Assembly (NCBI GenBank): GCA_016870115.1
Contig: VGCH01000017.1
Span: forward strand, 1 to 58,963
From: Alphaproteobacteria bacterium
GTDB taxonomy: Bacteria; Pseudomonadota; Alphaproteobacteria; Reyranellales; Reyranellaceae
Reading direction: 5' to 3'
DNA length: 58,963 bases
The notes under the pieces were generated by a model. It made no database searches. It saw nothing but the letters and a program-made list of their open reading frames with translations, and was not told the DNA's origin. Positions 46,717-58,613 of this stretch are shown here, piece by piece. Position 1 is the stretch's first letter. Every line of letters starts with the position of its first letter. The translations under genes and the position numbers were made by a program.

Positions 46717-47847
46717 TCACTCAAACCAGTGTGGCACGAACCGGCTGGTGTTGCGGGTGATGCGGCGGTCGTCCTCGCGCATGCCGATGCCGGCGGCCTC
46801 GCCTGCGATCACCCACGATCCAACCAGCGCGTGGTTGCCGTCGAACACCGGCAGCGGACAGTAGCTCTGCCAGACATAGCCCTCGCCCGAATAGGTGCCG
46901 CCTGCCGTGTCGAAGAGGCCGGGGCCGGAGATGGTGACGTTCTGGCCTTCGCGACCGAACACCGGCTTTTTCACGCGCGCCGGACCCAGCGCCTCCCGCT
47001 CCTCGCCAAAGGCGGGCAAGAGATTCGGATGGTCGGGAAAACCGTCCCACAACAGCGCCAGCAGGAGCTTGTTGGACAGGATCATCTTCCAAGCGGGCTC
47101 GATGAACGCCGTGGTGTCGGTGAGCACGTGCCGGCCGAACTCTTCGCGCGCCATCCACTCCCAGGGATAGAGCTTGCCCATCACCTGGATTGGCCGGTCG
47201 TCGGGATCCATGAAGCGACGGCCGTTCCAGCCGACCTCAGGCACGGCCATCGGCCGCGTGCCTAGTCCGGCCTGGATCGCGGTGTCTCGCAGATACTCCG
47301 AGGTCGCGAGATCTTCGGGATGATCCTCGAAGCGCGCGAAGTGGATCGTCGACTCCGGCGGCAGTTTGGCCGCAATGCCGCGCCAACCTTCGATCAGCCG
47401 CTCGTGAATGGAGTTGAACTGGTCGGCGTCCGGCCGCACGTCCTTCAGCCAGTACCACTGCACGACGGCGGCCTCGTAGAGCGAGGTTGGCGTGTCGGCG
47501 TTGTACTCCAGAAGCTTGGGCGGCGAGCGGCCGTCATAGACAAAGTCGAACCGTCCGACGAGGGAGGGGTCCTGGCGCCGCCAAACCCGCTCGATGTAGT
47601 CGCCCCATTCCTCGGGGATGTGCATCGACTTCCAGAGCCGGTTGGAGACGATGTGCTCGACGGCCTTGAGGCAGAGGGACTGCAGTTCCTGCGTCGCCGC
47701 CTCCAGCTCGTCGATCTGCGCCGCGTCGAAGACGTAGGCAGCCTGTTCGGTCCAGTAGAGTTTGCCGTCGAGCGTATGGAAATCGAAGCCGATTTCCTCG
47801 AGCTTGGCCTGCCAGCCGGGGCGCGGATTGACGGCGACGCGGCGCAT
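46717..47847 (-). CDS. Glutathionylspermidine synthase family protein (YjfC/YgiC-like)
   Basis: 376-aa ATP-grasp protein with only the synthetase module of the glutathionylspermidine synthase family (no amidase domain). Landmarks: WTEQAAYVFDAAQIDELEAAT, GRFDFVYDGRSPPKLLEYNADTPTS-type nucleotide and substrate stretch (about 98-122), KLYPWEWMAREEFG, and KKPVFGREGQNVTI near 290, which carries ATP-binding residues. True GspS activity has been doubted for the short YgiC/YjfC forms; the acceptor may be another peptide or amine. It is the last of a DUF350, DUF1190-like, synthetase trio, the same set as E. coli yjfL-yjfM-yjfC. Confidence 0.9.
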   Translation of the reverse strand: MRRVAVNPRPGWQAKLEEIGFDFHTLDGKLYWTEQAAYVFDAAQIDELEAATQELQSLCLKAVEHIVSNRLWKSMHIPEEWGDYIERVWRRQDPSLVGRFDFVYDGRSPPKLLEYNADTPTSLYEAAVVQWYWLKDVRPDADQFNSIHERLIEGWRGIAAKLPPESTIHFARFEDHPEDLATSEYLRDTAIQAGLGTRPMAVPEVGWNGRRFMDPDDRPIQVMGKLYPWEWMAREEFGRHVLTDTTAFIEPAWKMILSNKLLLALLWDGFPDHPNLLPAFGEEREALGPARVKKPVFGREGQNVTISGPGLFDTAGGTYSGEGYVWQSYCPLPVFDGNHALVGSWVIAGEAAGIGMREDDRRITRNTSRFVPHWFE

Positions 47848-47850
47848 CGC

Positions 47851-48246
47851 TCAGCTGGAGACGGCGCCGCCGCCCGACGAGGAGTGGCTCTGTGCTGTCG
47901 AGCCGAAGCCGCCGCGCTGCGTGGTCGTTGTGCCGCTGGGCGGTGGCGCGTCGACGCGGCCCGGTGAGGTTGTCGGGCTGGTGGAGGTCCCGGTGCGGCC
48001 GGTGAGCGCCGATCCAGGCGGTTCCGGAACGGGCGCCGCGATCGGCCCGCGATAGAACGGATTTCCGAAGAAAAGGAGATGCGGCATCCCGCCGACGGTG
48101 CTGCCAACGGTCGGGGCGCAGGAATAGAGCAGCGCCGCGCCCGCGACGCCCATGATCGCGAGCTTCACGCCGGTGGACATGCGGCGCGCCGGCGGCTGGA
48201 CCGGAGCGGGCGGGACCTGGGCGGACGACGACGGATCGTAGGTCAT
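47851..48246 (-). CDS. Membrane-anchored Ser/Gly-rich protein with a DUF1190-like tail (YjfM/YgiB-like)
   Basis: 131 aa. Pro-rich N-terminus, one membrane or lipoprotein-like segment GVKLAIMGVAGAALLYSC (about 26-43), then a low-complexity region ending QRGGFGSTAQSHSSSGGGAVSS. That ending resembles the C-terminal RGGFG(S/T) tail of DUF1190 proteins YgiB and YjfM, which sit beside the same synthetase in Enterobacteria. Most of the DUF1190 body is missing, so it is a short functional analogue or a reduced member. 3 bp before the synthetase gene. Confidence 0.65.
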   Translation of the reverse strand: MTYDPSSSAQVPPAPVQPPARRMSTGVKLAIMGVAGAALLYSCAPTVGSTVGGMPHLLFFGNPFYRGPIAAPVPEPPGSALTGRTGTSTSPTTSPGRVDAPPPSGTTTTQRGGFGSTAQSHSSSGGGAVSS

Positions 48247-48257
48247 GGCGCGCTCCC

Positions 48258-48668
48258 TCAGGCGGTGAGACAGGCGGCGTTGATCAGGCCGAAACCCAGC
48301 GCCAGGCCGCCGGCGGCCGTGCCGGCGGCGGTTTCGCCATACTCGATCTGGCGGCGCAGATCCGGGAGCAGCAGGCGGGTCGCCAGGTGGACGGCGATCT
48401 GAACGACAAGCGCCACGCCGGCCCAGAGCGTGACGTCGACCAGGCTATGGGACTGCCGGATGGTATTGGCGAGCGGCAGGCAGAAGCCCAGCAGGGCACC
48501 GGCGAAGGCCAGTGCGGCGGCAGGATTACCCGCGCGGATCAGCGTGATCTCCTTCCACGGCGTCACCAGCGAGTAGATCCAGAGAAACAGGATCACGAGC
48601 GCGAATCCTGCGATCAGATAACGCAGGAAGTTAGGGAACGCCGAGGCGAGCCACTGCAGTTCGGGCAT
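48258..48668 (-). CDS. DUF350 membrane protein (YjfL-like)
   Basis: 136 aa with four predicted helices: LRYLIAGFALVILFLWIYSLVTPW, AALAFAGALLGFCLPLANTI, LVDVTLWAGVALVVQIAVHLA, and TAAGGLALGFGLINAACLTA. The first-helix WIYSLVTPWKEITLIRAGNPAAAL motif is diagnostic of DUF350. Function is unknown, but the family repeatedly neighbours glutathionylspermidine-synthase-like genes. 11 bp upstream of the DUF1190-like gene in one operon. Confidence 0.85.
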   Translation of the reverse strand: MPELQWLASAFPNFLRYLIAGFALVILFLWIYSLVTPWKEITLIRAGNPAAALAFAGALLGFCLPLANTIRQSHSLVDVTLWAGVALVVQIAVHLATRLLLPDLRRQIEYGETAAGTAAGGLALGFGLINAACLTA

Positions 48669-48686
48669 GGACGCAGTGTCCGCCGC

Positions 48687-49454
48687 TCAACCGTGCATGG
48701 TCAAGCCGCCCGATACGCTGATCGTCTGGCCGGTGATGAAGGCGGCGTCGTCGCTGGCAAGGAAGCACACGGCGCCCGGGATATCCTCGGGCTGGCCGAC
48801 GCGCTTCATCGGGATGGCGCCGACCAACGCGGCCCGCACCTTCTGGCCACGCTCGTCGTCGCCGGCGACGGCGGCCAGCAGCGGCGTGTCGGTCGGACCG
48901 GGGCAAACGCAATTCAGCGTGATGCCCGAGCGGGCAACTTCGCGGGCGACGGTCTTGGTGAAGGCGATCAGGCCGCCCTTGCAGGCGGAGTAAACAGCCT
49001 CCTGCGTGGAGCCGACACGACCGGCGTCGGAGGCGATGGTGACGATCCGCCCGCGTCGGCGCTGGACCATGCCTTTCAGGACGCCATGCGTGACGTTGAG
49101 CGCCCCCTTGAGGTTGATGCCGATCAACCGGTCCCAGAGCTCGGGTTCGGTGTCGACGAAGTTCTGGAACTTGTCCCAACCGGCGTTGTTCACCAGTACG
49201 TCGGTGGGCCCCAGTGCCGCCTCGCAGCGGGCCAGTGCCGCCTGGACCCCGCCATGGTCGGCGATGTCCACCGCCTCGGCATGCGCGCGACCGCCGGCTG
49301 CGGCGATCTCCGCCGCGACGCGCCGCGCGCTCTCGCCATTGAGATCGAACACGCCCACTGCCGCGCCGTAGCCCGCGAAGCGCAGGCAGATCGCGCGCCC
49401 GATCGCCCCGCCGCCGCCGGTGACGATGACCGCTTTGCCGTCCAGTCCGCGCAT
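48687..49454 (-). CDS. SDR dehydrogenase similar to 2-hydroxycyclohexanecarboxyl-CoA dehydrogenase (BadH)
   Basis: 255-aa classical SDR. MRGLDGKAVIVTGGGGAIGRA, VLVNNAGWDKF, IASDAGRVGS, the active-site YSACK (about residues 156-160), CPGPTDTPLLA and ITGQTISVSGGLTMHG give a close match to BadH, which oxidises 2-hydroxycyclohexanecarboxyl-CoA in alicyclic acid and benzoate catabolism; related enzymes act on other 3-hydroxyacyl-CoAs. It sits 10 bp after a crotonase gene, matching a beta-oxidation-like pair, with acyl-CoA dehydrogenases on the other strand 2 kb away. True substrate is open. Confidence 0.88.
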   Translation of the reverse strand: MRGLDGKAVIVTGGGGAIGRAICLRFAGYGAAVGVFDLNGESARRVAAEIAAAGGRAHAEAVDIADHGGVQAALARCEAALGPTDVLVNNAGWDKFQNFVDTEPELWDRLIGINLKGALNVTHGVLKGMVQRRRGRIVTIASDAGRVGSTQEAVYSACKGGLIAFTKTVAREVARSGITLNCVCPGPTDTPLLAAVAGDDERGQKVRAALVGAIPMKRVGQPEDIPGAVCFLASDDAAFITGQTISVSGGLTMHG

Positions 49455-49464
49455 CGGAGCCTCT

Positions 49465-50277
49465 TCAGATCGGTGAATAGGGATCGAAGCGCGGCTTGCG
49501 CTTCTCGAGATGGGAGGCGAGACCTTCCTTCACTTCGGGTCCGACGAAGCCCAGCATCTCGAGTGCGAGCGACGCATCGAAGCTCGGCCCCATCGCGCGC
49601 AGCCAGTTGTTGAGCGCGTACTTGGTGAAGCGGATTGAGGTCTGCGCGCCCTCGGCCAGCTTGGTCGCGACCTCGAGCCCCTTGGCCTCGAGCTGATCGT
49701 CCTCGACGCAGAGCGAGACGAGCCCGATACGCTCGGCTTCCTCACCATCCACCGCCTCGCAGAGCAGCAGATAGTACTTCGCCTTGGCCATGCCGCAGAG
49801 CAGCGGCCATACGATCACCGCATGATCGCCCGCCGTGACACCCAGTCGGGTGTGGCCATCGATGATGCGCGCTTTCTTCGACGCGATCGACACGTCGGCG
49901 AGGATGCCTGCGACCAGACCCGCGCCGACTGCCGGGCCGCGCATGGTGCTGACGATCGGCTTGGAGCAGTTGATGACGTTGTAGACAATGTCGCGCGCTT
50001 CTTTCCATGTCCGCAGCAGCGCGTTGTAGTCCTTCATGTTCTTTTCGATGATGTCGAAATCGCCGCCGGCCGAGAACACCTTGCCGCCAGCGCCCTGCAG
50101 GATCACCGAGTTGATGGTGTCGTCGCCGTCGATGTCGCGCCACACATCGACCAGCTCGCGATGCATGATGGCGTCGGTCGCGTTGTACTTGTCCGGCCGG
50201 TTCATGGTGACGCGCAGCACCTTGGGGTGCGGGCGGTCGAACACCAGCCGCTGATATCGTTTCTGCCACTCCGACAT
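49465..50277 (-). CDS. Enoyl-CoA hydratase/isomerase family protein
   Basis: 270-aa crotonase-fold enzyme. Family landmarks: [20 protein letters not shown] near residue 25, [14 protein letters not shown] near 63 (first oxyanion-hole strand), [21 protein letters not shown] near 111, and [19 protein letters not shown] near 142, where the usual Gly-rich loop carries Asp and His in the GVxAGD subgroup. A hydration or isomerisation step of an acyl-CoA pathway is likely. ATG at 50277 has GGGAG 7 bp upstream; the frame is open to 50328 without support. 47 bp after trpE. Confidence 0.9.
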   Translation of the reverse strand: MSEWQKRYQRLVFDRPHPKVLRVTMNRPDKYNATDAIMHRELVDVWRDIDGDDTINSVILQGAGGKVFSAGGDFDIIEKNMKDYNALLRTWKEARDIVYNVINCSKPIVSTMRGPAVGAGLVAGILADVSIASKKARIIDGHTRLGVTAGDHAVIVWPLLCGMAKAKYYLLLCEAVDGEEAERIGLVSLCVEDDQLEAKGLEVATKLAEGAQTSIRFTKYALNNWLRAMGPSFDASLALEMLGFVGPEVKEGLASHLEKRKPRFDPYSPI

Positions 50278-50324
50278 GCATTTTCTCCCTTGCCCCGCGA
50301 GACTACGCGGCGCGGTAGGAAGGC

Positions 50325-51857
50325 TCAACGTCGGGCGTTACCGGCGTTCCACTGGCGGGAACTGGCGAAACGCACCGCCTCGTCGGCGGCTCGTACCAGC
50401 GCGCGGGCCTTGAGCACGCTCTCCTGGTACTCGGCCTCCAGGTCGGAGTCGGCGACCACACCGACGCCCGCCTGGACGTGCAGGGTGCCGTTCTTCACCA
50501 GGCCGGTGCGCAGCAGAATGCAGGTGTCCATCGTGCCGTTGGCGGCGAAGTAACCGGCGCAACCGGCATAGATGCCGCGGCGCTCGCTCTCGACCTCGTC
50601 GATGATCTGCATGGCGCGGACCTTCGGCGCGCCGGAGAGCGTGCCGGCAGGAAACCCGGCCTTCAGCGCGTCGATCGCGTCCAGACCATCCTCCAGCGTG
50701 CCCTCGACGTGGCTGCTGATGTGCTGGAGGTGGCTGTACTTCTCGATGGTGAATTGCTCGACCACGCGCACGCTGCCGAGCTTGGAGACCCGGCCGACAT
50801 CGTTGCGGGCGAGATCGAGCAGCATCAGGTGCTCGGCGTGTTCCTTGGGATCGGCCAAGAGCTTGTCGGCGAGCTCCTTGTCCTCTTCCGGCGTGGCGCC
50901 GCGCCGGATGGTGCCGGCGAGCGGGCGGATCGTGACGGTATTGTCGCGCAGACGGACCAGGATTTCCGGGCTCGAACCCACGATCGTGAAGTCGCCATAG
51001 TCGAAGAAGATCAGGAACGGCGAAGGATTGATCCGGCGCAGCGCGCGGTAGAGCGAGAGCGGCGGTAGCTTGAACGGCAACGAGAAGCGCTGCGACGGCA
51101 CGATCTGGAAGGCATCGCCCGCGCGGATGTACTCCTTGCAGGTCTCGACCATGCGCTTGAACGCATCGGGCGTCATGTTCGCCTGCGGTTCCGGCAGCGC
51201 GTCCAGCGCGTCGTCGGCATCCCGACGGAAGGGGAGCGAGCGTTCGAAATCGGCAACCGAATCGGCCAGCCTCTCCAACGCCGCATCGTAGGCGGCCCGC
51301 GCGCCGGCGTCGGCCGACGGCCACACCGGCGTCACCAGCGTGACGTTGTCTTCCAGCCGGTCGAAAATGCAGACGATGGTCGGGCGCACCATGATCGCAT
51401 CGGGAATGCCGATCGGATCCGGATTGGTATCGGGAATGTCTTCCATGTCCCGGACCATGTCGTAACCCAGGAAGCCGAACAGGCCGGATGCCATGGGCGG
51501 CAGGCTGGGCGGCATGTCGAGGCGGCTCTCGGCGAGCAGCGCGCGCAGCGTATCGAGCGGGCGTCCCTCGATCGGCTGGAACGAGTGGGCGTCGCTGCGG
51601 GCGCGGCGGTTGATCTCGGCCTGGCCCTTGCGGCAGCGCCAGATCAGGTCGGGCTTGAACCCGATGATGGAATAGCGGCCGCGGACACTGCCGCCCTCGA
51701 CCGACTCCAGCAGGAACGAATTGGCGCGACCGTCAGCCAACTTCAGGTAGGCCGACACCGGCGTTTCTAGGTCCGCGACCAGCTTGGTCCAGACAAGCTG
51801 CGGGTGGCCGGCGGCGTAGGTGCGCGCGAAGGCGTCGAACTCGGGCAGGACGCTCAT
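50325..51857 (-). CDS. trpE: Anthranilate synthase component I
   Basis: 510-aa chorismate-using enzyme that makes anthranilate with ammonia from TrpG. The tryptophan-feedback motif LLES (near residues 49-52) is intact in FLLESVEGG. Chorismate-binding domain landmarks: [36 protein letters not shown]-type stretch near 270-295, [60 protein letters not shown]. It overlaps ppiD by 4 bp, as is common in Alphaproteobacteria, but is not followed by trpG. Confidence 0.97.
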   Translation of the reverse strand: MSVLPEFDAFARTYAAGHPQLVWTKLVADLETPVSAYLKLADGRANSFLLESVEGGSVRGRYSIIGFKPDLIWRCRKGQAEINRRARSDAHSFQPIEGRPLDTLRALLAESRLDMPPSLPPMASGLFGFLGYDMVRDMEDIPDTNPDPIGIPDAIMVRPTIVCIFDRLEDNVTLVTPVWPSADAGARAAYDAALERLADSVADFERSLPFRRDADDALDALPEPQANMTPDAFKRMVETCKEYIRAGDAFQIVPSQRFSLPFKLPPLSLYRALRRINPSPFLIFFDYGDFTIVGSSPEILVRLRDNTVTIRPLAGTIRRGATPEEDKELADKLLADPKEHAEHLMLLDLARNDVGRVSKLGSVRVVEQFTIEKYSHLQHISSHVEGTLEDGLDAIDALKAGFPAGTLSGAPKVRAMQIIDEVESERRGIYAGCAGYFAANGTMDTCILLRTGLVKNGTLHVQAGVGVVADSDLEAEYQESVLKARALVRAADEAVRFASSRQWNAGNARR

Positions 51858-53797
51858 CGCTCTTGCGGCGCCTGCTGCGGACGGAAGGCGGCGGCAAAGA
51901 CGGCCTGATCGATCGTCACACCGTAGCGCTGGCGCCAGGATTGCAGCATCTGCCCGACCAGATCGTTGGCGAACTGCGAATCGAGCTGGCGCCCGAAGGC
52001 CTGCATCGCCTCGGCCTCCCGGGTCAGGTCGGCGGCCTGGACTTCCTTCACCCGAACGAGAACCGTGCCCTCGGAGGCGCGCACCGAGGTCGCGCGGGCG
52101 GGGGCCAGCGCAAACAACTCGCGGACGGCGCCGCCGGTCAGGTAGTTGCCGACATCGTTTTCGTTGCGGGCGACCGCGCGCGTGGTCCGCATTTCCAGGC
52201 CGAAGCTTCGGGCCTCGGCGGAGAACTCGCCGCCGCCATTCACGCGATCAAGCGCGGCCTTCACGCGCTTGTCGACTTCGGCACGGCGCTCGCTCGCCTG
52301 CCACGCCTCAACGACCCGGGCCTCGATTTCGCTCAGCGCCGGCACGCGCGCCGGCACGATCCGGTCGGTGCGCACGGCGAGGAACTCGCCTTGCGGCGTG
52401 TCGAGCACCGCGCTCTCCATGCTTTCGCGGGTGGCGAAGGCAGCCTCCACCAGCGCCGCCGCGGCGGCACCCACCACGACCTGCCGGCCCTCGGCATCGG
52501 CGCCGCGCGCGTCGACGCCGTCGACCCGGTGAAGTTTCAGTTTCAGGTCCTCGGCAGCAGCGGCGATCGATTGCGTCTTGCCGAGGGTGCGTTCGAAGTC
52601 GGTGACGAGCCGGATCAGCAGGTCCGGCGCCGCCTGCTGCTTGATGTCCTCGATGATCCGGGCGCGGGCCTCGTCGAGCGGGATTGTGTTGCCCGCTTCG
52701 ATCTTGACGACACGCAGCACGTGCCAGCCGAGCGGCGTCCGCACCGGCTCGGAAACCGTGCCGGCGGCGAGGTCGAAGACCGTGTCCGCGAGGGCGCCGG
52801 GCGGCAGGTCCTTCTTCTCGACCGTACCCAGCGAGATCACGCCGTCGGCGTTGCCCAGCGCCTCTTTCGCGGCATCCTCCAGCGACTTGCCGCCACGAAC
52901 CGCCGCGACGACGGCCTTGGCCTTGTCCTCGGTATCGAGCAGGACCTGATCCGCCTCGCGCTTCTCGGGCGTGGCGAACTCCGCGGCGCGGGCGTCATAC
53001 TCCTGCCTGATCTGCTCGGTGGTGGGCTCGATCTGGCCGATCACGTCCTGCACCGTCAGCAGGACGTAGGAGAAAGCCCGGTACTCGGGAATCTCGAACC
53101 GCGCCTTGTTCGCCTCGAAATAGGTGCTGAGCTGCTCAGCCGTCGGCTTGCCGATCTCGGTCACGATCGCGTCGGGGACATAGATCGTCTCGGCGACACG
53201 CCGCTCGGCGTTCAACTTGAACAGGGTCTCGCGCAGGCCGGCGGGGGCGAGGCCGTCGGTCCGGATCACGCCGGCGAGTTGGGAGGCGGCAATCTCGCGC
53301 CGAAGGTCGGCGACATATTGCGCCTCGCTCAGCCGAACGTTCTGCAGGCGGGCGCGGTAGACATTGGCGTCGAACTGGCCGCCGATTCCGAAAAAGGTGG
53401 GATTGAGCGCGATGGCCGCGCGGACCTGCTCGTCACTTACTGACAGCCCGAGATCGCGGATCGCCTGGTCGATCAGGGCGCGTTGGATCGCGTCCTCAAG
53501 CGCGCGGAAATGTAGGCCGAAGCGGATGGCTTGCTCGGCATCCGGCCTCGGGCCTCCCTGGCGCTGGGCGGCCTCAAGCTGCCGGTTGAAGCGGTCACGA
53601 ACCTCCTCGACGCTGACACTGGTGCCCCCGACCCAGCCATAGAGCGGGATGCGCGTGCCCCCGACATGCGCGACCTCGACGGCGCCGCGGCCCATCCGCA
53701 GCATGTCGCCCACGCCCCAGAAGGCGAAGCTGACGATCAGCATGCCGAACAGCACGACAAGGACGGTGACTCGGACGAGTTTACTGACGGATGACAC
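51854..53797 (-). CDS. ppiD: PpiD-type periplasmic peptidyl-prolyl isomerase (SurA-like)
   Basis: 647-aa inner-membrane-anchored chaperone for secreted and outer-membrane proteins. One N-terminal helix (about residues 6-30, [21 protein letters not shown]), a SurA_N-like chaperone region, a parvulin domain around 240-340 ([31 protein letters not shown], then [12 protein letters not shown]), and a long C-terminal domain. The GTG at 53797 yields the canonical cytoplasmic stub; longer frames upstream overlap the divergent tpiA spacer. No strong ribosome-binding site. trpE follows with a 4-bp overlap. Confidence 0.9.
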   Translation of the reverse strand: MSSVSKLVRVTVLVVLFGMLIVSFAFWGVGDMLRMGRGAVEVAHVGGTRIPLYGWVGGTSVSVEEVRDRFNRQLEAAQRQGGPRPDAEQAIRFGLHFRALEDAIQRALIDQAIRDLGLSVSDEQVRAAIALNPTFFGIGGQFDANVYRARLQNVRLSEAQYVADLRREIAASQLAGVIRTDGLAPAGLRETLFKLNAERRVAETIYVPDAIVTEIGKPTAEQLSTYFEANKARFEIPEYRAFSYVLLTVQDVIGQIEPTTEQIRQEYDARAAEFATPEKREADQVLLDTEDKAKAVVAAVRGGKSLEDAAKEALGNADGVISLGTVEKKDLPPGALADTVFDLAAGTVSEPVRTPLGWHVLRVVKIEAGNTIPLDEARARIIEDIKQQAAPDLLIRLVTDFERTLGKTQSIAAAAEDLKLKLHRVDGVDARGADAEGRQVVVGAAAAALVEAAFATRESMESAVLDTPQGEFLAVRTDRIVPARVPALSEIEARVVEAWQASERRAEVDKRVKAALDRVNGGGEFSAEARSFGLEMRTTRAVARNENDVGNYLTGGAVRELFALAPARATSVRASEGTVLVRVKEVQAADLTREAEAMQAFGRQLDSQFANDLVGQMLQSWRQRYGVTIDQAVFAAAFRPQQAPQER

Positions 53798-53952
53798 GGG
53801 ATCGCAGACCGGAATCAGGGGGAGGGCGCTCTGCCTACCATCGGCCCTCTGGGCAGGCAACCGGCAGCAGGTCACCCCGCCGGCCGACACCCATGTCTGG
53901 TTCCAAGCGCCGGCGAATTGCCGTACAGAGCCGCCCGAACGGGAGACTACCG

Positions 53953-54717
53953 ATGGCATCGACGCGTCGCCCCCTGATCGCGGGCAACTGGAAAATGAAC
54001 GGCACTCTGGCCGACGGCGTCGCGCTCGCCCGGGCGATCGACGCAGGCGCGCGAACGGCCGGCTGGACGGATCGCGAGTTGCTCGTCTGCCCACCGGCGA
54101 CACACGTTGCCGCCGTTGCCGAAGCGCTAAAGGGGGGACCCGTCCACGCGGGAGGCCAGGATTGCCACGCCAAGGCGAGCGGCGCGCACACCGGCGACAT
54201 CGCGGCCGAAATGCTGGCTGCGGTCGGTGCCCGCTTCGTGATTGTCGGCCACTCCGAGCGGCGCACCGATCATGGCGAAACCGACGCCGTCGTACGGGCC
54301 AAGGCAGAGGCGGCCTGGCGGGCCGGCCTGATCGCCGTGATCTGCATCGGCGAGACGCTCGCGGAGCGCGACGCCGGTCGGACCCTCGAGGTGCTGAGCC
54401 GCCAGATCACCGGTTCTGTGCCGGGCGCGGCGACGGCGGCCAACAGCGTCCTTGCCTATGAGCCGGTGTGGGCGATCGGAACCGGCAAGACCCCGACCGT
54501 GGCCGAAGTAGCGGCCGCCCACGCCCATATCCGCAAGGCCCTGGCCGCGCAGATGGCGGAGGCCGCCGGGGTCCGGCTGCTCTATGGCGGCTCGGTCAAG
54601 GCGTCCAACGCCGCCGAACTGCTGGCCGTCGCGGATGTCGACGGCGCGCTGGTCGGCGGTGCCAGCCTGAACGCCGCGGAGTTTTTGGCTATCGCCAAGG
54701 CCGCCCAAAGCGGGTAG
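53953..54717 (+). CDS. tpiA: Triosephosphate isomerase
   Basis: 254-aa TIM barrel interconverting DHAP and glyceraldehyde 3-phosphate. Catalytic K14 in GNWKMNG, H100 in VGHSERR and E170 in [15 protein letters not shown] are present, plus the phosphate loops [10 protein letters not shown] and [14 protein letters not shown] at 53953 gives the standard N-terminus; the open frame upstream is spacer. Divergent from ppiD by 155 bp, so the spacer probably carries two promoters. First of tpiA-secG-pyrG. Confidence 0.97.
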   Translation: MASTRRPLIAGNWKMNGTLADGVALARAIDAGARTAGWTDRELLVCPPATHVAAVAEALKGGPVHAGGQDCHAKASGAHTGDIAAEMLAAVGARFVIVGHSERRTDHGETDAVVRAKAEAAWRAGLIAVICIGETLAERDAGRTLEVLSRQITGSVPGAATAANSVLAYEPVWAIGTGKTPTVAEVAAAHAHIRKALAAQMAEAAGVRLLYGGSVKASNAAELLAVADVDGALVGGASLNAAEFLAIAKAAQSG

Positions 54718-54750
54718 AAGCCCGCCCGTCGCGAGAAAGCCCAAAGAACC

Positions 54751-56816
<2,066 letters not shown>

Positions 56817-56880
56817 GCGCGGGGACGAAGCGGTGGCTCGCGTCGTATTTCCGTCACCTTCCTCGTTTCATATCTGGGTC

Positions 56881-57654
56881 ATGGCGCTTCGCCGTCTGCT
56901 ACTCTCAGTCCTCTTCGCGGTCGTCGCCGGCGCGCCGTTCGCCGCACCCGCACAGTCGCCGTTCGCCTCGCCGCACGGCAATGTCGAGCGCCGCGATCCG
57001 CTCTTCCTGCGCTACGCCGAGATGTATGACCGCTACTTCGAGCAGACCGAGACGATGGTGGCCGCCAACAAGGCGATCGCCATTCCGATGCCGAGACAGT
57101 GCGCGTTCATCTACGCAGACGAGTACGCGCGCAACCAGGTGAGCGAGCGCGAGGTTCAGGAACTGGCGCTCGGCAGGTGTCAGCGCCGACTGCAGGAGTT
57201 GGGTCCGATCGGCGAGAACTACGGCTTCGAGTGTCGCTGCCAACTGGTCGTTAGCAATGACCGTTATCTGGTCCCGAGGAGCTCCTTGCCCGATGAAGCC
57301 TATGGACCCGCCAGCATTTTCTTCCGCGACGACCGCGGCGGCATGGCGAGGCTGAATGGCTACGCACGCTACGGCGCGCTGATCGGGCGGAATCGCTCCG
57401 TGACATTCACGGTAAACAATCCGCGCAGCGAACAGGCCTGCGACGGCACGTTGACCACAGGTGGTGGCGCGAGCGGCGAGTTTTCGCTGTCGTGCTTCGG
57501 CGGTCGCCTCGCCGCGCGAGGCACGTTCCAGAGCAAGACGGGCCAGCCCAACGATCACATCGTGGCGCGCGGGCAGACCCAGCGAAACCTGCCAGTGGTG
57601 CTGGTGATCGGTCTGCCGTCACAGCTCGCGGCGGGCCACTATGGCGGCATCTGA
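56881..57654 (+). CDS. Secreted protein of unknown function
   Basis: 257 aa with a clear Sec signal peptide (MALRRLLLSVLFAVVAGAPFAAPAQS, cut after about residue 24). The mature part has a Cys-containing helical stretch (YADEYARNQVSEREVQELAL...RCQRRL), then Cys residues in FECRCQL and a beta-rich C-terminal domain with ACDGTLTTGGGASGEFSLSCFGG, a Gly-rich strand pattern seen in bacterial surface or TPR-associated modules. No family can be named. ATG at 56881 begins the signal; the frame upstream overlaps pyrG and is rejected. Coupled to the next exported protein. Confidence 0.7.
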   Translation: MALRRLLLSVLFAVVAGAPFAAPAQSPFASPHGNVERRDPLFLRYAEMYDRYFEQTETMVAANKAIAIPMPRQCAFIYADEYARNQVSEREVQELALGRCQRRLQELGPIGENYGFECRCQLVVSNDRYLVPRSSLPDEAYGPASIFFRDDRGGMARLNGYARYGALIGRNRSVTFTVNNPRSEQACDGTLTTGGGASGEFSLSCFGGRLAARGTFQSKTGQPNDHIVARGQTQRNLPVVLVIGLPSQLAAGHYGGI

Positions 57655-57655
57655 T

Positions 57656-58567
57656 ATGCGTGCCCTTGCTGTGACGGCGCTGCTGGTCGTGATCGCGGGT
57701 CAAGCGGCCGCGCAATCCGCCGGCGACATGGAACGCTGCTTCCGCGATCCGCGTGCCTGCGCGGGCGGCGGGGCCGCGCCAGCTCCCGCGCCGCCGCCAG
57801 GCACCGGAGGCGTCGCAGCCGCGCCAGCCGCGCGCGCGCCGGATCACACGAGCGTATTGCAAGCACCGGAGGCCGAGCGTCGCAAGCTGCAGGAGTCGTT
57901 GAAGGCTCTCGACAAGTACGCGGGCCCCATCGACGGCAATCTGCAATCCGACGCGTCGACCAAGGGCATCGCGGACTGGCAGAAAGGGAAGGGGTTGCCG
58001 CCCACAGGCAAGCTCACGCCCGAAGAGGCCCGCGCCCTCAACGCAGACGCCGCGAATGCGCCGATCAAGCGCATCGAACCGGCGCCCGCACCCGCACCCG
58101 CGCCTGCTGTCAGTACGGCCGCCGCAAACCTGGACGCGCTGAAGGCCGCTGAAGCCAAACGCGCGGAGCGACGCAAGGTGGCCGAGCCCAAGGCGCAGGC
58201 GGCGCTCGATCTCTTGTTGGCGGACATGAAGAAGTACGCGGCTTCAGGCGGCGCCGATGGGCCGTTGGCTGGCGAGTTCAAGGATCTCAAGGCGCTCTAC
58301 GCGGCAACGGGACTGGGTCGGAGTTCAACTCTGCGCGTCTCCGGCACGACCGAGGATTACGGCGCGTCGAAGTCGGGTGTCGCCCACGTGGTTGAACTGC
58401 GCCTCGCGGCCGACCCTGACGCGAAGAAACCGGCGTATTGCGTTGTTCTGGCATGGAATTCGGCCGCCGCGGCAGGGCGCAAAGACGGCGCCGCCGTGCC
58501 GTGCGGCGACGTCGCCGGACTAGAAACCTGGAAGACATCGCAGGGCCTGCGCAGCGATTGGCGGTGA
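57656..58567 (+). CDS. Exported protein with a peptidoglycan-binding-like repeat
   Basis: 303 aa. Signal peptide MRALAVTALLVVIAGQAAAQ, a Pro/Ala-rich linker, then a short peptidoglycan-binding-like module around residues 76-120 (GPIDGNLQSDASTKGIADWQ, LPPTGKLTPEEARAL), an Ala/Lys-rich coiled region, and a C-terminal domain ending GDVAGLETWKTSQGL. It starts one base after the TGA of the preceding gene (an alternative ATG at 57641 overlaps it), so the two are probably made together. Periplasmic wall binding is plausible; activity unknown. Confidence 0.7.
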   Translation: MRALAVTALLVVIAGQAAAQSAGDMERCFRDPRACAGGGAAPAPAPPPGTGGVAAAPAARAPDHTSVLQAPEAERRKLQESLKALDKYAGPIDGNLQSDASTKGIADWQKGKGLPPTGKLTPEEARALNADAANAPIKRIEPAPAPAPAPAVSTAAANLDALKAAEAKRAERRKVAEPKAQAALDLLLADMKKYAASGGADGPLAGEFKDLKALYAATGLGRSSTLRVSGTTEDYGASKSGVAHVVELRLAADPDAKKPAYCVVLAWNSAAAAGRKDGAAVPCGDVAGLETWKTSQGLRSDWR

Positions 58568-58613
58568 GGAAAGTTTGTAAGGTTCATTGCGAAGTCCCCG
58601 GGAAGGGCATTGC

